In this document: positions 25,966-33,875 of the stretch, piece after piece
How the letters are laid out: each line of letters begins with the position of its first letter
Numbering within the stretch: the first letter of the stretch is position 1
Assembly: GCF_002934265.1 (NCBI RefSeq)
Contig: NZ_PTIX01000001.1
Span: 558,001 to 622,000 of the forward strand
DNA length: 64,000 nucleotides
Direction of reading: 5' to 3'
DNA from: Actinokineospora auranticolor
Lineage (GTDB): Bacteria; Actinomycetota; Actinomycetes; Mycobacteriales; Pseudonocardiaceae
The notes under the pieces: generated by a model
Database searches by the model: none
Told to the model about the DNA's origin: nothing
Seen by the model: only the letters and a program-made list of their open reading frames with translations
Position numbers and translations under genes: made by a program

Positions 25966-27063
25966 ATGGGGCCCCTGCTGTTCGTCACGCTGTTCGGCCA
26001 CGGCCACGTCACACCGACGTTGGCGCTGGTGGCGGAGCTGGTCCGGCGCGGCCACCGGGTCGAGTACGCGACCGGTGCCGAACACGCCGAGGCGGTGGTC
26101 GGCGCCGGGGCGCGCTGGGTCGAGCTGCCCCGGCTCCCGGACTTCCGCCCCGGGGGACCGAACCCGGCCGAGTCGTGGTTCCGGCACTACTTCGCCGCGA
26201 TCCGGGCCGCGCACCCGGTGCTGCTGCGGCACTGCCGGGCCAACCGACCCCGCCTGCTCTGCTACGACGCGACGAACTGGCAGGGTCGCGTCGTGGCACG
26301 GCAGTGGGAGATCCCGGCCCTGCGCTACCTGCCGCACCTGGCGTCGAACGCGTCGTTCCAGCTCATGGACCTGACCCCGGTGCGGGTGCTGGCTCCGGAG
26401 TGCGCGCGGTTCGCCCGGGAGCACGGGGTCGACCTGGACGTGACGACCGTGGTCGAGGCACCCGAACGGCAGAGCCTGGTATTCGTCCCCGCCGAGTTCC
26501 AACCCGCCGCCGAGAGCTTCGACGACACCTTCCACTTCGTCGGCCCCATGCTGGGTCGGCGGGCGGAGGAGGAGTGGTCACCCCGGCACGGGGACCAGCC
26601 GCTGCTGTACGTGGCACTGGGCTCGATGATGTCGGACCCGGCCCTCTACCGGACCTGCGCCACCGACTTCACCGACGGCGCGTGGCAGGTGGCGATGAAC
26701 GCCCGCGACACCGGCCCGGTACCACCGAACTTCGACGTCCGCCCCTGGTTCCCCCAACCCGCCGTCCTCCGCCACGCCAGGGCCTTCGTCACCCACGCCG
26801 GGATGAACTCCACCATGGAAGCCCTCACCCACGGCGTCCCCCTGATCGCGGTACCCCAGACACCGGAACAAGCCATCAACGCCGACCGCGTCGAGGAGCT
26901 CGGTTTGGGTGTGCGGCTGAAGGACCTTTCCGCCCTCCGGGAGGTCGTGGACCACGTCGCCAACGACCGGACCATCCGCCACAACCTCGCCGAGATGCGT
27001 GCGGCGATCGAAACCTCGGGTGGCGCCACCCGCGCGGCGGACATCATCGAGGCGTGTTGCTGA
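25966..27063 (+). CDS. MGT-family glycosyltransferase, canonical donor site
   Basis: This 365-residue GT-B protein has the acceptor-side His in LFGHGHVTPTLALV, linker LLYVALGSMMSD, donor motif THAGMNSTMEAL (H277) and intact PEQAINADRV. Of the four clustered glycosyltransferases it alone keeps every expected donor-site residue, so it is the best candidate for an active transferase. ATG 25966 follows AAGG and lies 41 bases after the previous gene, so it is probably the last gene of the transcript starting at 18899. Confidence 0.87.
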   Translation: MGPLLFVTLFGHGHVTPTLALVAELVRRGHRVEYATGAEHAEAVVGAGARWVELPRLPDFRPGGPNPAESWFRHYFAAIRAAHPVLLRHCRANRPRLLCYDATNWQGRVVARQWEIPALRYLPHLASNASFQLMDLTPVRVLAPECARFAREHGVDLDVTTVVEAPERQSLVFVPAEFQPAAESFDDTFHFVGPMLGRRAEEEWSPRHGDQPLLYVALGSMMSDPALYRTCATDFTDGAWQVAMNARDTGPVPPNFDVRPWFPQPAVLRHARAFVTHAGMNSTMEALTHGVPLIAVPQTPEQAINADRVEELGLGVRLKDLSALREVVDHVANDRTIRHNLAEMRAAIETSGGATRAADIIEACC

Positions 27064-27065
27064 GT

Positions 27066-27389
27066 TCACGACGAACCGGTCTGGTTCCACCCACGCACCG
27101 GCAACCAGCCCGATGCCTGTAGGACCAGAATGGTCGTCAGACCGGTGGTCACGAGACCGCCGACCCGCAGGAGAGCCAGACTGGTCCGGGCGAGGCTGGC
27201 GATGACGAAACCGACGGTCCAGCCGATCACGACAAAGAGGTGCCGTTGAGCCCGGATTCGCTCGAGGATCTCTTCCCGCAGTGCGGCCCCTGGTGCGTGC
27301 CAGGGCCGAGGTCGTGGCGGCCCGGCGAGCGACCGGCCGGGCCACCGCCCGGCGCAGGGTGTGGTGGTTGCGGGCGCGGGGGCGTTCAC
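27066..27389 (-). CDS. Possible small two-helix membrane protein
   Basis: A minus-strand frame contains EEILERIRAQRH followed by two hydrophobic stretches (LFVVIGWTVGFVIASLA and LLRVGGLVTTGLTTILVLQ). The last 75 residues look protein-like, but the N-terminal third (proline/arginine-rich) does not, and no good start or ribosome site is seen. It may be a shortened remnant. On the plus strand a short hydrophobic frame ends at 27429, equally unsupported. Confidence 0.3.
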   Translation of the reverse strand: MNAPAPATTTPCAGRWPGRSLAGPPRPRPWHAPGAALREEILERIRAQRHLFVVIGWTVGFVIASLARTSLALLRVGGLVTTGLTTILVLQASGWLPVRGWNQTGSS

Positions 27390-27425
27390 CGTCGCCTGGG
27401 TGGTCTACCTCGTGCAGATGCTCCC

Positions 27426-28046
27426 CTAGAGCAGACCGCGGTCCCGCGCGTGGATGGCGGCCTGGGTGCGGTCGCGCAGGTTGAGCCTGGTCAGGATCCG
27501 GGAGATGTGGTTCTTCACCGTCCCCTCGCTCAGGTAGAGCGCGGCGGCGATCTCCCGGTTCGTCGCGCCCCGCGCGATGTGGCGCAGGATCTCGGTCTCC
27601 CGAGCCGTCACCTCACCCGTGTGCCCCGACGACAGCGCCGCCGTCACGTGCCGGGCCGCCGCGGCGTCGAGTTGGGTGACGCCCGCGTGCGCCAACCGCA
27701 CGGCTTCGGCGAGGTCGGCGGCCGGGAGGTCCTTGAGCAGGTAGCCCACCGCGCCCGCGCGCAGGGCCTGCACGACGTACTCCTCGTCGTCGAAGGTCGA
27801 CAGCATGAGCACCCGGCTCGCGGGCGCGCGGTCGCGCAGCACGGCCACCGCCGCCACGCCGTCCATCTCCGGCATGCGGACGTCCATCAGCACCAGGTCC
27901 GGTGCCAGGGCGAGGGTCCGCTCGATGGCCTCCTTCCCGTTGGCCGCCGTCCCCACGACCTCGATGCCCTCCCGCAACCCCAGCAGCGACGCGATGCCCT
28001 CCCGGATCAGGCGCTGGTCGTCCACCACCAGCACCCGCACGCTCAC
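27426..28046 (-). CDS. NarL/LuxR-family response regulator
   Basis: This 206-residue protein has a receiver domain with acidic pair DD9-10, phosphorylation site D55 (LVLMDVRMPEMDG) and a switch lysine in LLKDLPAADL, then a LuxR-type helix-turn-helix (TARETEILRHIARGATNREI, then AAALYLSEGTVKNHISRIL). It overlaps the kinase stop by GTGA, so the two are a coupled pair. The regulon is not evident; the membrane protein at 29252, divergent from the kinase, is a possible target. Confidence 0.92.
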   Translation of the reverse strand: MSVRVLVVDDQRLIREGIASLLGLREGIEVVGTAANGKEAIERTLALAPDLVLMDVRMPEMDGVAAVAVLRDRAPASRVLMLSTFDDEEYVVQALRAGAVGYLLKDLPAADLAEAVRLAHAGVTQLDAAAARHVTAALSSGHTGEVTARETEILRHIARGATNREIAAALYLSEGTVKNHISRILTRLNLRDRTQAAIHARDRGLL

Positions 28047-29095
28047 GCCCCCACCGCCAGACGCACCGTGGTGCCCGCCCCCGGCGCGCTCTCCACCGCC
28101 ACCACCCCGCCCACCAACGCCGCCCGTTCCCGTAGACCCACCAGACCGAAACCGTCCACCTGCTCTGCCACCACGAACCCGCGCCCGTTGTCGCGCACCG
28201 TCAGTCGAACTTCGTCCGCGGTGTACTCGACGGAAACCCGCACCTCGTCGGCCGCGCTGTGGCGGTGGGCGTTGGTCAGCGCTTCCTGTGCCGCGCGGTA
28301 GAGAGTGGTCACCGCGGCCTGGCCGATCGGCCGCTCCGTGCCGACCACCCGCAACGTCACCTTCTCACCGTCGACCAGATCACCCAGCGCGGCGACCAGC
28401 GAGACCGGGGCACGCAGGGCGCCGACCGACGCGCGGACGTCCTCCAGCGCCAGCCGGGCCGACCGACGCGCGTCGGTGAGCGCGCGGTCGGCGACGGACG
28501 GATCGTGCGCGCGGAACGCCTCCGCCTTCTCCAACTGCACCGAGATCGCCGTCAGGTGGTGGCCGAGGCTGTCGTGGATGTCGCGCGCCAACCGGTTGCG
28601 CTCCACCGCCGCCGACAGCTCACCCACCCGCGCCGCCGACCGGCGCTCACGCAGCACGACCTCGGCCATCGCGACCGCCAGCACCAGGCCGAGGCCGAAC
28701 ATCAGCAGGTCCGAGACGACCGCCGCCTGCCGGTACCACTCCGGCACCCACACGGCGAACCCGCCGACGAGCAGCCCCAGGCAGACCGCGCCCAGCGCCG
28801 ACCCGGCGGCGCGCCCGAAGCCCAGGTACGCCAGGAACGGCAGCAGCACGAACAGCGCCCGCGACAGCCCGGACCCGTCCAGCAGCGCCACGGCGACGAA
28901 CAGCGCCAGCCGCGCCGCCAGGAAGGCCGCCGCGTGCTCGTGGCGCGCCGCGAACCACTCCAGCGCGAACAACGCGGCGACGCCCGCGCCGAACCCGATC
29001 GTCCTCAGTGGATCGTTCGGCCCCAGTCCGGCGAACACCCAGTACAGCCCGGCGACCAGCACGATTCCGTACACCGCACTCGTCACCCACGGCAT
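28043..29095 (-). CDS. NarL-type sensor histidine kinase
   Basis: This 350-residue HisKA_3 kinase has about five to six N-terminal hydrophobic segments (residues 5-145) with very short loops, a dimerisation helix with H174 (LARDIHDSLGHHL), and an ATPase domain with ALTNAHRHSA (N box), DNGRGF and GLVGLRERAALVGG (G boxes). The lack of an extracytoplasmic domain suggests sensing within or at the membrane, as in DesK/LiaS-like kinases. I chose ATG 29095, after GCAGG; an upstream GTG at 29236 would add 47 basic residues that do not look like membrane protein. Confidence 0.88.
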   Translation of the reverse strand: MPWVTSAVYGIVLVAGLYWVFAGLGPNDPLRTIGFGAGVAALFALEWFAARHEHAAAFLAARLALFVAVALLDGSGLSRALFVLLPFLAYLGFGRAAGSALGAVCLGLLVGGFAVWVPEWYRQAAVVSDLLMFGLGLVLAVAMAEVVLRERRSAARVGELSAAVERNRLARDIHDSLGHHLTAISVQLEKAEAFRAHDPSVADRALTDARRSARLALEDVRASVGALRAPVSLVAALGDLVDGEKVTLRVVGTERPIGQAAVTTLYRAAQEALTNAHRHSAADEVRVSVEYTADEVRLTVRDNGRGFVVAEQVDGFGLVGLRERAALVGGVVAVESAPGAGTTVRLAVGA

Positions 29096-29251
29096 CCTGC
29101 GCACTGGCCGAACACTACGCGCCACCGCGGCACCACGGGAATTCCTTGGCCGAAAGGCACATGACCTCCGGCCACCGCCTTGGCCGCGCGGCACTTCCGC
29201 CGGTACCGCCCGCGCTCCTACCTTTCCGGCGATCACAAGGGAGGAACCGGA

Positions 29252-29833
29252 ATGAACACGACCAGACTGGGCGCCTGGTGCGGTATCGCGGCGGGCGCGC
29301 TCATCGCGCTACCGGCCGCCGTCGAGACCGTCACCGGCGAGACCGCCGCCACCAGCTTCCTGCTCGGCCTGTCACCGGCGCTGGCGGTCCCGCTGCTCAT
29401 CGCCCTGCACCAACGCCAACAAGCCGCGACCGGCCCGTTCGGCGCCACCGCCTTCACCCTCAACACCATCGGCCTCGGCCTCTTCGGTGGCGCGGCGTTC
29501 ATGCTCAACATGGGCATCTTCTACCTCCCCGAACCCACGGCGAAGACGCTGCTGCAAGGTCCGACCATGTACGCGCTGTTGGGCAGCGCCCTGGTCTTCA
29601 CCGTGGGAACCGTCCTCTTCGGCATCACGATGGCCCGCGCGGGCGTCCTCCCGCGCGTCCCCTCGATCGCCTACACCCTCGCCCTGCCCGCCCTGGCCCT
29701 CGCCGCTCCGCTCCCCGACACCCTGTTGACCAGCTCCTTCCACATCGTCTCCGGCGCCGCCCTCGTCTGGCTGGCCGTGGCGCTGACCCGGTCGACGGCG
29801 CGCGAGGGCGGACGGAGCGCCGCGCGGTCGTGA
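29252..29833 (+). CDS. Conserved hypothetical six-helix membrane protein
   Basis: This 193-residue, strongly hydrophobic protein has about six membrane segments, an N-terminal MNTTRLGAWCGIAAGALIALPAA that could be a first helix, and a basic C-terminus. ATG 29252 has an excellent AAGGGAGGAA site. It lies divergent from the histidine kinase 157 bases away, so it may be controlled by that two-component system. I do not recognise a family with a known function. Confidence 0.7.
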   Translation: MNTTRLGAWCGIAAGALIALPAAVETVTGETAATSFLLGLSPALAVPLLIALHQRQQAATGPFGATAFTLNTIGLGLFGGAAFMLNMGIFYLPEPTAKTLLQGPTMYALLGSALVFTVGTVLFGITMARAGVLPRVPSIAYTLALPALALAAPLPDTLLTSSFHIVSGAALVWLAVALTRSTAREGGRSAARS

Positions 29834-29957
29834 CGGGGCGTATCCGGGCAGGCTCCTGAGGAGGCCCTATATCGTTTGCCCGCCAAGGGACCATGGAGGA
29901 ACCCGCCGCGGCTCCGCGAGCCCGGTGGGTCACTCCACATCGGACACGGGGAAGGCG

Positions 29958-32132
29958 ATGCGCACCCAGGCGATCATCCGCAGGACACTGCGCGTACCGC
30001 GCGTCGACGGCGAGCCGGGAGACGGTGCCGCCGTCGCCCGGCAACTGGACATCGCGCTGGTCAAGGTGGGGTTCACCGCCGCGCGGGACCTGCTGGAACA
30101 CGTCAGCGGCCTGGCGCCCGCCGCCGCGACCGGGCTCGCCCGGGAGGTCGTCGACGCGGTCCGCGAGCTGGTCGGAGCGCACGTCGAGCACAACTCGTAC
30201 TTCATCAACTTCCCGAACCGGGTGCCCGACACCGTCGAGTTCTGGGCGAAGTGCCTGCGGGAGGCCCTGGCCCCCGCCGAGCGCGGCCGGTGGCGCAAGC
30301 GCGTGCCGACCGACGACGAGCTGCGCGCCCGCCTCGGCGCGGGCGTCGACCTGCTCAGCCTGCCCCGCTACGGCCGCTACCAGCACACCTTCGCCGAACT
30401 GCTCGCCGCGCACGACGAGCTGGTCGCGCTCGGCGCGGAGCGGATCACGGTCGTGCACCTCGGCGACTCCCTCGACGCCGAGACCAGCGCGCTGTACGTG
30501 GCGCTCGCCGGGTCCACCACCCCGCTCGGCGAGGTCGACCTCGAGCTGCTCGCCGAGCTGGCCCGGCTGTGCCCGAGCACCGAACTGCCGGACGTCCCGG
30601 TGCGGGAGAACAAGGCCGTGATCAACGCGGTCCGGCTCGCGGGCGGACGCCCCCTGATCGGCGTCGACACCGTCGCGGACGTGCTGCGGGTCGCCTGCCA
30701 GGCCAGTGGCGGCGACGTGACCTTGCAGCAGACCAGCAGGTTCCGCCGCTTCCGCAGGCCGGAGCGGCGCGTGCTCATGGCCGCGCTGAACTCGGTGACC
30801 GGGGGCAAGCTCGGTGACGTCGCCCGCCACCGCGAGCCGCTCAAGCGGCTGGGGGAGGGGCTGCACCCGCACGAGTACCCGGCCTACCCGCACGCCCAAG
30901 AGGTCTTCGCCGTCGCGCGCGGAGAGCGCACCGTCCGGTCGCTCGCCGCCCGGGCCGAGCTGGCGTTCGCGGCGGGGGACGTGGTGCGCGCGGCCGAAGT
31001 GCTCGGCAGTGCGCCGGCGATGTTCATGCGCTCCCTGGACCGGCTGCTGCGCTCGTGCGCCACGGAGTCCGAAGTGGACTCGGTGGCGGACGTCGCGGCG
31101 CTGGTGCTCGACTCCGTGTCCGGCCGCGTGCTGTGCTCGGTGCGCGAACACCTGGCCACCCGCACCGGCACCGGCGGCGCGCGGGTCTTCCCGACCCGGT
31201 CGCGCCGCGCGTGGGTCACCCAGGACACCCGCGACCCGCTGCCGCGCGCCGCGGTCGACCGGATCACCTCGCTCATCGACGCCGAGCTGATCGATCGCCT
31301 GCCCGCGTACGAACACCTCGTGGTCGACCCGGCCGTGCTCGACGTGGCGATCCCGTTGTCCGGCAAGGCGACCGAGGACGGTTTCGCCGTGCTGCCGCGC
31401 GGGTCGCGGACCCGGGTGGACGGCTCGGTGCTGCGGATGTTCACGTACTGGCGCCAAACCCGCGAACGCACGGACTTCGACCTGGGCGCGCTGCTGCTCG
31501 ACGACCACTTCGGCTACCTGGGCCACGTGTCGTGGACCAACACCAAGGACGGCCTCATCACCTACTCCGGCGACGTCACCGAGGCGCCGTCCGGGGCCAC
31601 GGAGTTCATCGACATCCCGCTGGGCTCAGTCTCCGCCGCGCACATCGTCCCCCAGGTCTCGGTCTACGCGGGCGAGGGCTTCGACGAGGTCGCGGAGTCG
31701 ATGTTCGGCTGGATGACGCGGGAACCCGCGCAGCGCGGCGCCCCGTTCGAGCCCCGCACCGTGCGCACCCGCTCGGGGATGCGCGGCGCGGGCCGGGTCG
31801 CCCTGCCCGTGATGTTCTCCCGCGACGCGTCCGGCGCGTGGACCGCGACCTGGCTGCACCTGTACCTGAACGGCTCGCCCACCTTCCGGCAACTGGAGTC
31901 CAACCGGATGAGCACCGCGCTGCTGGTCCGCAACCTGCTGCGGCGCCGGTACTTCACGATCGGCTACCTGGTCACCCTGCTGCGGGCCAAGGCGGGCAAG
32001 GTCACGCTGTGGCGCGACCAGGACCGGTTCGACGCGCCGGTGGTGTTCCTCGGCCTGCACCGCCCCGACGGCCTGCCCGCGGGGTCGACGGCGATCACCA
32101 CCGAGAACCTAAACCTGTTGGTGCCGCGCTGA
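29958..32132 (+). CDS. TerD-like stress protein with large N-terminal region
   Basis: In this 724-residue protein, residues about 480-640 carry a TerD-like pattern: DFDLGALLLDD, GHVSWTN, YSGDVTEAPSG, then EFIDIPL and QVSVYAGEGFDEVAESMFGW. TerD domains bind calcium and belong to tellurite/phage-inhibition stress modules. The first 450 residues are helical, with RFRRFRRPERRVLMAAL and RLGEGLHPHEYPAYPHA blocks that I recall from actinobacterial TerD-associated proteins, but no named domain. No other ter genes are adjacent. ATG 29958 follows GGGGAAGG; a GTG at 29925 is an alternative. A possible -10 box (TATATC) lies near 29868. Confidence 0.65.
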   Translation: MRTQAIIRRTLRVPRVDGEPGDGAAVARQLDIALVKVGFTAARDLLEHVSGLAPAAATGLAREVVDAVRELVGAHVEHNSYFINFPNRVPDTVEFWAKCLREALAPAERGRWRKRVPTDDELRARLGAGVDLLSLPRYGRYQHTFAELLAAHDELVALGAERITVVHLGDSLDAETSALYVALAGSTTPLGEVDLELLAELARLCPSTELPDVPVRENKAVINAVRLAGGRPLIGVDTVADVLRVACQASGGDVTLQQTSRFRRFRRPERRVLMAALNSVTGGKLGDVARHREPLKRLGEGLHPHEYPAYPHAQEVFAVARGERTVRSLAARAELAFAAGDVVRAAEVLGSAPAMFMRSLDRLLRSCATESEVDSVADVAALVLDSVSGRVLCSVREHLATRTGTGGARVFPTRSRRAWVTQDTRDPLPRAAVDRITSLIDAELIDRLPAYEHLVVDPAVLDVAIPLSGKATEDGFAVLPRGSRTRVDGSVLRMFTYWRQTRERTDFDLGALLLDDHFGYLGHVSWTNTKDGLITYSGDVTEAPSGATEFIDIPLGSVSAAHIVPQVSVYAGEGFDEVAESMFGWMTREPAQRGAPFEPRTVRTRSGMRGAGRVALPVMFSRDASGAWTATWLHLYLNGSPTFRQLESNRMSTALLVRNLLRRRYFTIGYLVTLLRAKAGKVTLWRDQDRFDAPVVFLGLHRPDGLPAGSTAITTENLNLLVPR

Positions 32133-32146
32133 TCCGGGAGTAGACT
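32118..32146 (+). promoter_or_regulatory. Promoter of candidate small RNA
   Basis: TTGGTG (32118-32123) and TAGACT (32141-32146) are separated by exactly 17 bases and lie across the end of the TerD-like gene, predicting a start near 32154. TAGACTCGGCGAC is nearly identical to the element at 46521-46533. Confidence 0.5.
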
Positions 32147-32153
32147 CGGCGAC

Positions 32154-32253
32154 GCGAGGCAATGCGGGGACTTCCTTCTCCATCGTTGATGAACAGGCTT
32201 AGTCCCCGCGCTCTCCTCGCCGAAGGGGCCCGCGCACCGCGCGGGCCCCTTTC
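32154..32253 (+). ncRNA. Candidate structured small RNA
   Basis: The predicted transcript of about 100 bases folds into a two-part hairpin, GCGAGG (32154-32159) with CCTCGC (32215-32220) enclosing GCGGGGACT (32164-32172) with AGTCCCCGC (32201-32209), around a 28-base less GC-rich loop containing CATCGTTGATGAAC. A textbook intrinsic terminator follows. It has its own promoter and no plausible reading frame. It does not show the two C-rich loops of the 6C RNA family. The family is unknown. Confidence 0.5.
32223..32252. terminator. Strong intrinsic terminator
   Basis: GGGGCCCGCGC (32225-32235), loop ACC, GCGCGGGCCCC (32239-32249), flanked by AA and TTT. It ends the small RNA and, in the other direction, the DUF4253 gene. 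Confidence 0.8.
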
Positions 32254-32265
32254 ACCTCGTGCGGA

Positions 32266-33120
32266 TCAGTCCCACCAGAACGCCCACGAGTGGTCGTCGA
32301 CGAGCCGCTCGGCGTAGGCGGTCAGCGTTTCGGTGTCCTGCCACACGTTGTCCGGGCAGAAGGCGAAGTGCTCGGCGGCCACGACCAGCGCCTCGGCCAG
32401 GGTCGCGGGCGGGGCGGCGACGCTGAGCAGCAGGGTGTCGAAGCCTACGGCGACGACCCGCGCGCCGAACCGGTCCTCCCAGTCGCGCAGCACGGCCGAC
32501 AACTCCGCGGTGTCCTCGGTGTAGTTGGCCGGGCCGGTCCACCCCGCCACCGCCACCGCGTCGGCACCCCGCTCGGCGGCCACCAGGCCCAGCCGCATCG
32601 ACGGGTGCCCGTCGAGAACGTGCTCCGCCAGGTCGTCGGCGGCGCGGTCCGCGTCGACGCGCGCGGCGGGCGCGGGAGCCGGACCGGGCCAGTCGCGGCC
32701 GTATGGCGCGGTGACCGCGGCCCGCTCCGCCGGTGAGAGGTCGTCGTCGCCGTTGTCGCCGATGCCGGTGTGCTCCGCCCACCACCCCGCCAACACCGCG
32801 GCCGCGTCGTGCCCGCCGGGCGCGGACATGGCGCCGGGGCACACCTCGCCGCTGCCCCACGGCCGGTACTCCGCCGCGTCGTCGTCCAGGGCGTCGAGCA
32901 GCAGCGGCCACAGGCCGGAGCGGGCGTGCTCGGCGCGCAGCCGCGCCCACAGCCCCTCGGGCGCGGACCCGTCGCTGAACCAGAACGCGGGTCGGTCGCC
33001 GACCTCCTCCTCGGAGCGCACGGCCCGGCCGGGCGGCAGCGGGACGGACAGGACGCGGGACGCGGCGCCGTCGGCGAACAGGGCTCGCAGGTCGGCGGGT
33101 AACGGCTGTTGGTCGGTCAC
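32266..33120 (-). CDS. DUF4253 domain protein
   Basis: This 284-residue acidic, cysteine-poor cytoplasmic protein has the C-terminal half (from about 175) of the DUF4253 pattern: GWTGPANYTEDTAELSAVLR, WEDRFGARVVAVGFDTLLLS, and the end HFAFCPDNVW followed by AYAERLVDDHSWAFWWD. The family is widespread in actinobacteria and sometimes sits with toxin-immunity genes, but has no proven function. The GTG start is 6 bases after a TACGAT -10-like box, suggesting a leaderless transcript; no ribosome site is present. There is no obvious partner gene. Confidence 0.8.
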   Translation of the reverse strand: MTDQQPLPADLRALFADGAASRVLSVPLPPGRAVRSEEEVGDRPAFWFSDGSAPEGLWARLRAEHARSGLWPLLLDALDDDAAEYRPWGSGEVCPGAMSAPGGHDAAAVLAGWWAEHTGIGDNGDDDLSPAERAAVTAPYGRDWPGPAPAPAARVDADRAADDLAEHVLDGHPSMRLGLVAAERGADAVAVAGWTGPANYTEDTAELSAVLRDWEDRFGARVVAVGFDTLLLSVAAPPATLAEALVVAAEHFAFCPDNVWQDTETLTAYAERLVDDHSWAFWWD

Positions 33121-33352
33121 GCGCGGATCGTAGCCGGCCGTACCGACACCGCGTGGTCCGTTCCCGAATCCACGGAGGGTGAGCCCGCGCACCGGCCCCG
33201 CCACCGACGGGGCAGGCCGATCCGGTGCGACGACACGCAGCGGACCCCTCCCGACCGCGCGGCCACACGATGGGGGGCTGACACGTTCGAGAGCTGGTTT
33301 CCCGGGCAACTTCCCCTGTGTCCGAACCGGAAGCACCGAAGGAGGAATCGCC

Positions 33353-33814
33353 ATGGCTCGCCTCACGCGCGTCCTCGCGGGCACCGCGCTCGCGGTCGCC
33401 GCGACCGCCATCGTCACCCCCGCCGCCGCGGCCGACGGCCCGAGGTCCGGGGAAACCACCAACACCCGTCCCGCCGAGACGTGCGTGCGCGCGGGTGTGG
33501 TGTACGGCCAGAGAGCCACCGCGCCGGTCGCCTACCCGGTCGACGGGTGCGCGGGCGACGTCGCCCGGCTCGCGGAGACACCGAGCTTCACCTACAGCGG
33601 CCCGGCGGGCGTGGTCCGCGTCGGCGACGTGCCGGACCGGCAGTGCGTGACCACCCAGGGCGGGGCCCCGGGTACCCGCGCCGTCAACGGGTCCGACCGG
33701 ATCGTGCTGCTCTACAACGGAACCAACTGCCGGGGCGTCGCCAAGGTCGTCTTCCCGGACGGCGAGTTCGCGGGCGCGTTCCAGTCGCTGCTGTTCCTGA
33801 GCATCCCTCGGTGA
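33353..33814 (+). CDS. Small secreted protein, I36-inhibitor-like
   Basis: This 153-residue precursor has a clear Sec signal peptide (MARLTRVLAGTALAVAATAI, cleavage after about AAAA near residue 27). The mature part has four cysteines (in ETCVRAG, DGCAGD, DRQCVTT and TNCRG), so two disulfides are likely. The pattern DRIVLLYNGTNCRGVAKVVFPDGEF and the end FQSLLFLSIP resemble small extracellular beta-rich proteins of the peptidase-inhibitor I36/crystallin type, but the match is weak. It has a strong GGAGGAA ribosome site. Confidence 0.7.
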   Translation: MARLTRVLAGTALAVAATAIVTPAAAADGPRSGETTNTRPAETCVRAGVVYGQRATAPVAYPVDGCAGDVARLAETPSFTYSGPAGVVRVGDVPDRQCVTTQGGAPGTRAVNGSDRIVLLYNGTNCRGVAKVVFPDGEFAGAFQSLLFLSIPR

Positions 33815-33818
33815 AAGC

Positions 33819-33854
33819 CCTGGGGCAGGGCGGTTTCCACCGCCCTGCCCCAGG
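33819..33854. terminator. Bidirectional terminator
   Basis: A perfect 16-bp stem (CCTGGGGCAGGGCGGT with its complement, loop TTCC) between the converging secreted protein and methyltransferase genes. Confidence 0.8.
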
Positions 33855-33875
33855 TGTCCGCACGGGGGAGGCGCG

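Noticed and set aside
29958-32132. Reading as a lantibiotic dehydratase
   Set aside because: The first impression came from its length and Arg-rich helical start, but the C-terminal TerD pattern and absence of precursor peptide or cyclase genes argue against it.
32154-32253. 6C RNA family
   Set aside because: Its loops lack the required runs of six or more C residues.
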